Shown here in pieces: positions 62,941-64,000 of a stretch of 64,000 nt of DNA (position 1 is the stretch's first letter; every line of letters starts with the position of its first letter). The translations under genes and the position numbers were made by a program. The DNA lies in contig JAVTVJ010000447.1 in assembly GCA_034509425.1 (NCBI GenBank), positions 806,001-870,000 on the forward strand, in the 5' to 3' direction. The notes beneath the pieces were generated by a model that was given only the letters and a program-made list of their open reading frames with translations, searched no databases and was not told the origin of the DNA. The DNA is from Eopsaltria australis. Lineage: Eukaryota > Chordata > Aves > Passeriformes > Petroicidae.

Positions 62941-64000
62941 ATTGTGCCGTAGCGTAGAGGTGAGGAGAGAGGGGAACGTGTGCTGAAGGAGCTATGCTTG
63001 GCCAAGGACACAGGGCCTCCTCCACGATGAGTAAACCCCACTGGCTGGGGGTTCCTCTCACTCCTTCCCACAGCACAGGGTCAGCCTGCCAGCCCCACTT
63101 TGCTGATTCAAAAGGGGAACATTTTTGGCACCTTTTGATGACAACCAGAGAGGACAGAAAGCTCTGTCCCAATTAAACGCTGACTGACATCAGATCGGGC
63201 GTGAATTTGGTCAACAGGTTCCCAAGTGACTCTGTTTTATGTGTGGTTTTGTACAGCCAAACTGCACAAAAACATCCACACCAGTGCAGTCAGCTAAAAT
63301 TCCAGTGACTGCAACAGGAATTACACTTGTGTCCCCCCATATGGGAAAAACATCCAATTTACACCTGTGGATTGACCCTTGAGTAGAGTAATCCAGAGGG
63401 GTGGACCTCCTACACCACTGCATGGAGGAGGCCAGGAAAAGAATGATGGTTTTCTTGCATTGAAAATGAGAACTGACAAACTGTGCTGAAAGAACAAGTG
63501 AGGGAAGTATAAAAATTCTGGGCATACATTTATTTACAGAGCACACTTTCAAGTTCCAGAAAATATCAATACAATTGCACAGAGGTGATGTATATAAAGA
63601 TGTACATTTTTAGACAATGGCAGCCATACAGGCTGAGGCACATTATTTTTTTTTCAAACAACATCCCAAGGACTGGAACTGGAGGGCTTAAAATGGGATG
63701 TTCAATCTAATTTATTGTAAATGGTATTTTTATCATCCAAATTATGGAAAAGCAGGTTTGGGAGTAAACATAATTGCTTATATTATCCGCTGGGATTATC
63801 TTAATAATGTAGCTGTGGACTAAAATTGAAAAAAATAATATATATTTTTTTCTGCTGCTAAACTTAACTCCATTAAATAAAACTGCTCTGAGAATGGGGA
63901 CTATTCAGTGCCAGTAAAGACTGCTAAAGATCCTGCCTTTTGGAAGAGGAAAAATAAATACTCCTTTAATCTCTTTTAAGGGTATGTATTATAAGCACAC
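62888..64000 (-). other. CTNNA2: CTNNA2 intron upstream of the alternative exon (partial)
   Basis: This is the 3' part of the intron preceding the 48-codon exon; it continues beyond the window. The exon encoding the upstream segment ending GGELIVSG was looked for on the minus strand and is not present, so it lies past 64000. The portion next to the acceptor is CU-rich in the transcript sense; the rest is unremarkable AT-rich sequence. Confidence 0.85.

Noticed and set aside
62801..62986. 61-codon + strand frame overlapping the alternative exon
   Set aside because: Shadow of the CTNNA2 exon and its purine-rich flank.
62888..63172. Open frame continuing 95 codons upstream of the alternative exon on the minus strand, with an ATG at 63172
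   Set aside because: It has no similarity to catenin sequence, and the recognisable insert begins exactly at the AG acceptor. It is intron that happens to be open.
63211..63552. 113-codon minus-strand frame considered as the missing upstream CTNNA2 exon
   Set aside because: Its translation shows none of the catenin segment that should precede the insert (ending GGELIVSG), so the upstream exon must lie outside the window.

Overview
This is vertebrate nuclear DNA from a bird, very probably a passerine. The evidence is AT-rich, intron-like sequence, many 5'-truncated CR1 LINE copies of the avian type (several ending in the ATTCTATGA-like 3' tail), a few decayed MIR-like SINE fragments, and one recognisable gene split by introns. 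Most open frames over 60 codons are chance or repeat-derived. No operons, phage, CRISPR arrays, tRNA or rRNA genes were seen.

The gene is CTNNA2 (alpha-N-catenin, the neural cadherin-actin linker) on the minus strand. The window holds its 3' end. Positions 62744-62887 carry a 144-nt, 48-codon alternative exon matching the known insert of the long alpha-N-catenin isoform. Positions 47433-47720 carry the last 95 codons and stop. The 3'UTR runs from 47432 down to a poly(A) signal at 46566-46561. The two coding blocks are separated by a 15.0-kb intron, and at least 1.1 kb of the preceding intron lies at the right edge. Skipping or including the 48-codon exon keeps the frame. It sits between a CU-rich upstream tract and a downstream TGCATG (RBFOX-type) motif, a layout typical of neuron-regulated exons.

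From 1 to about 46540 the window is non-genic sequence downstream of CTNNA2. It contains nine of the eleven reasonably clear CR1 fragments, five MIR-like fragments, simple repeats, a three-copy purine-rich array near 1.3-1.9 kb, an 89-bp tandem duplication near 35.6 kb, a dispersed about 110-bp duplication (14.95 and 17.56 kb) and a 13-bp-arm AT hairpin near 46.03 kb. Some repeat-free stretches look like candidate conserved regulatory elements, but conservation cannot be judged from one sequence.

The most interesting part is the alternative exon and its flanks: a near-tandem CCCA run inside the coding sequence that forms a G-rich motif on the template strand, an insert of acidic and Ser/Thr-rich character, and candidate splicing-regulator sites on both sides.
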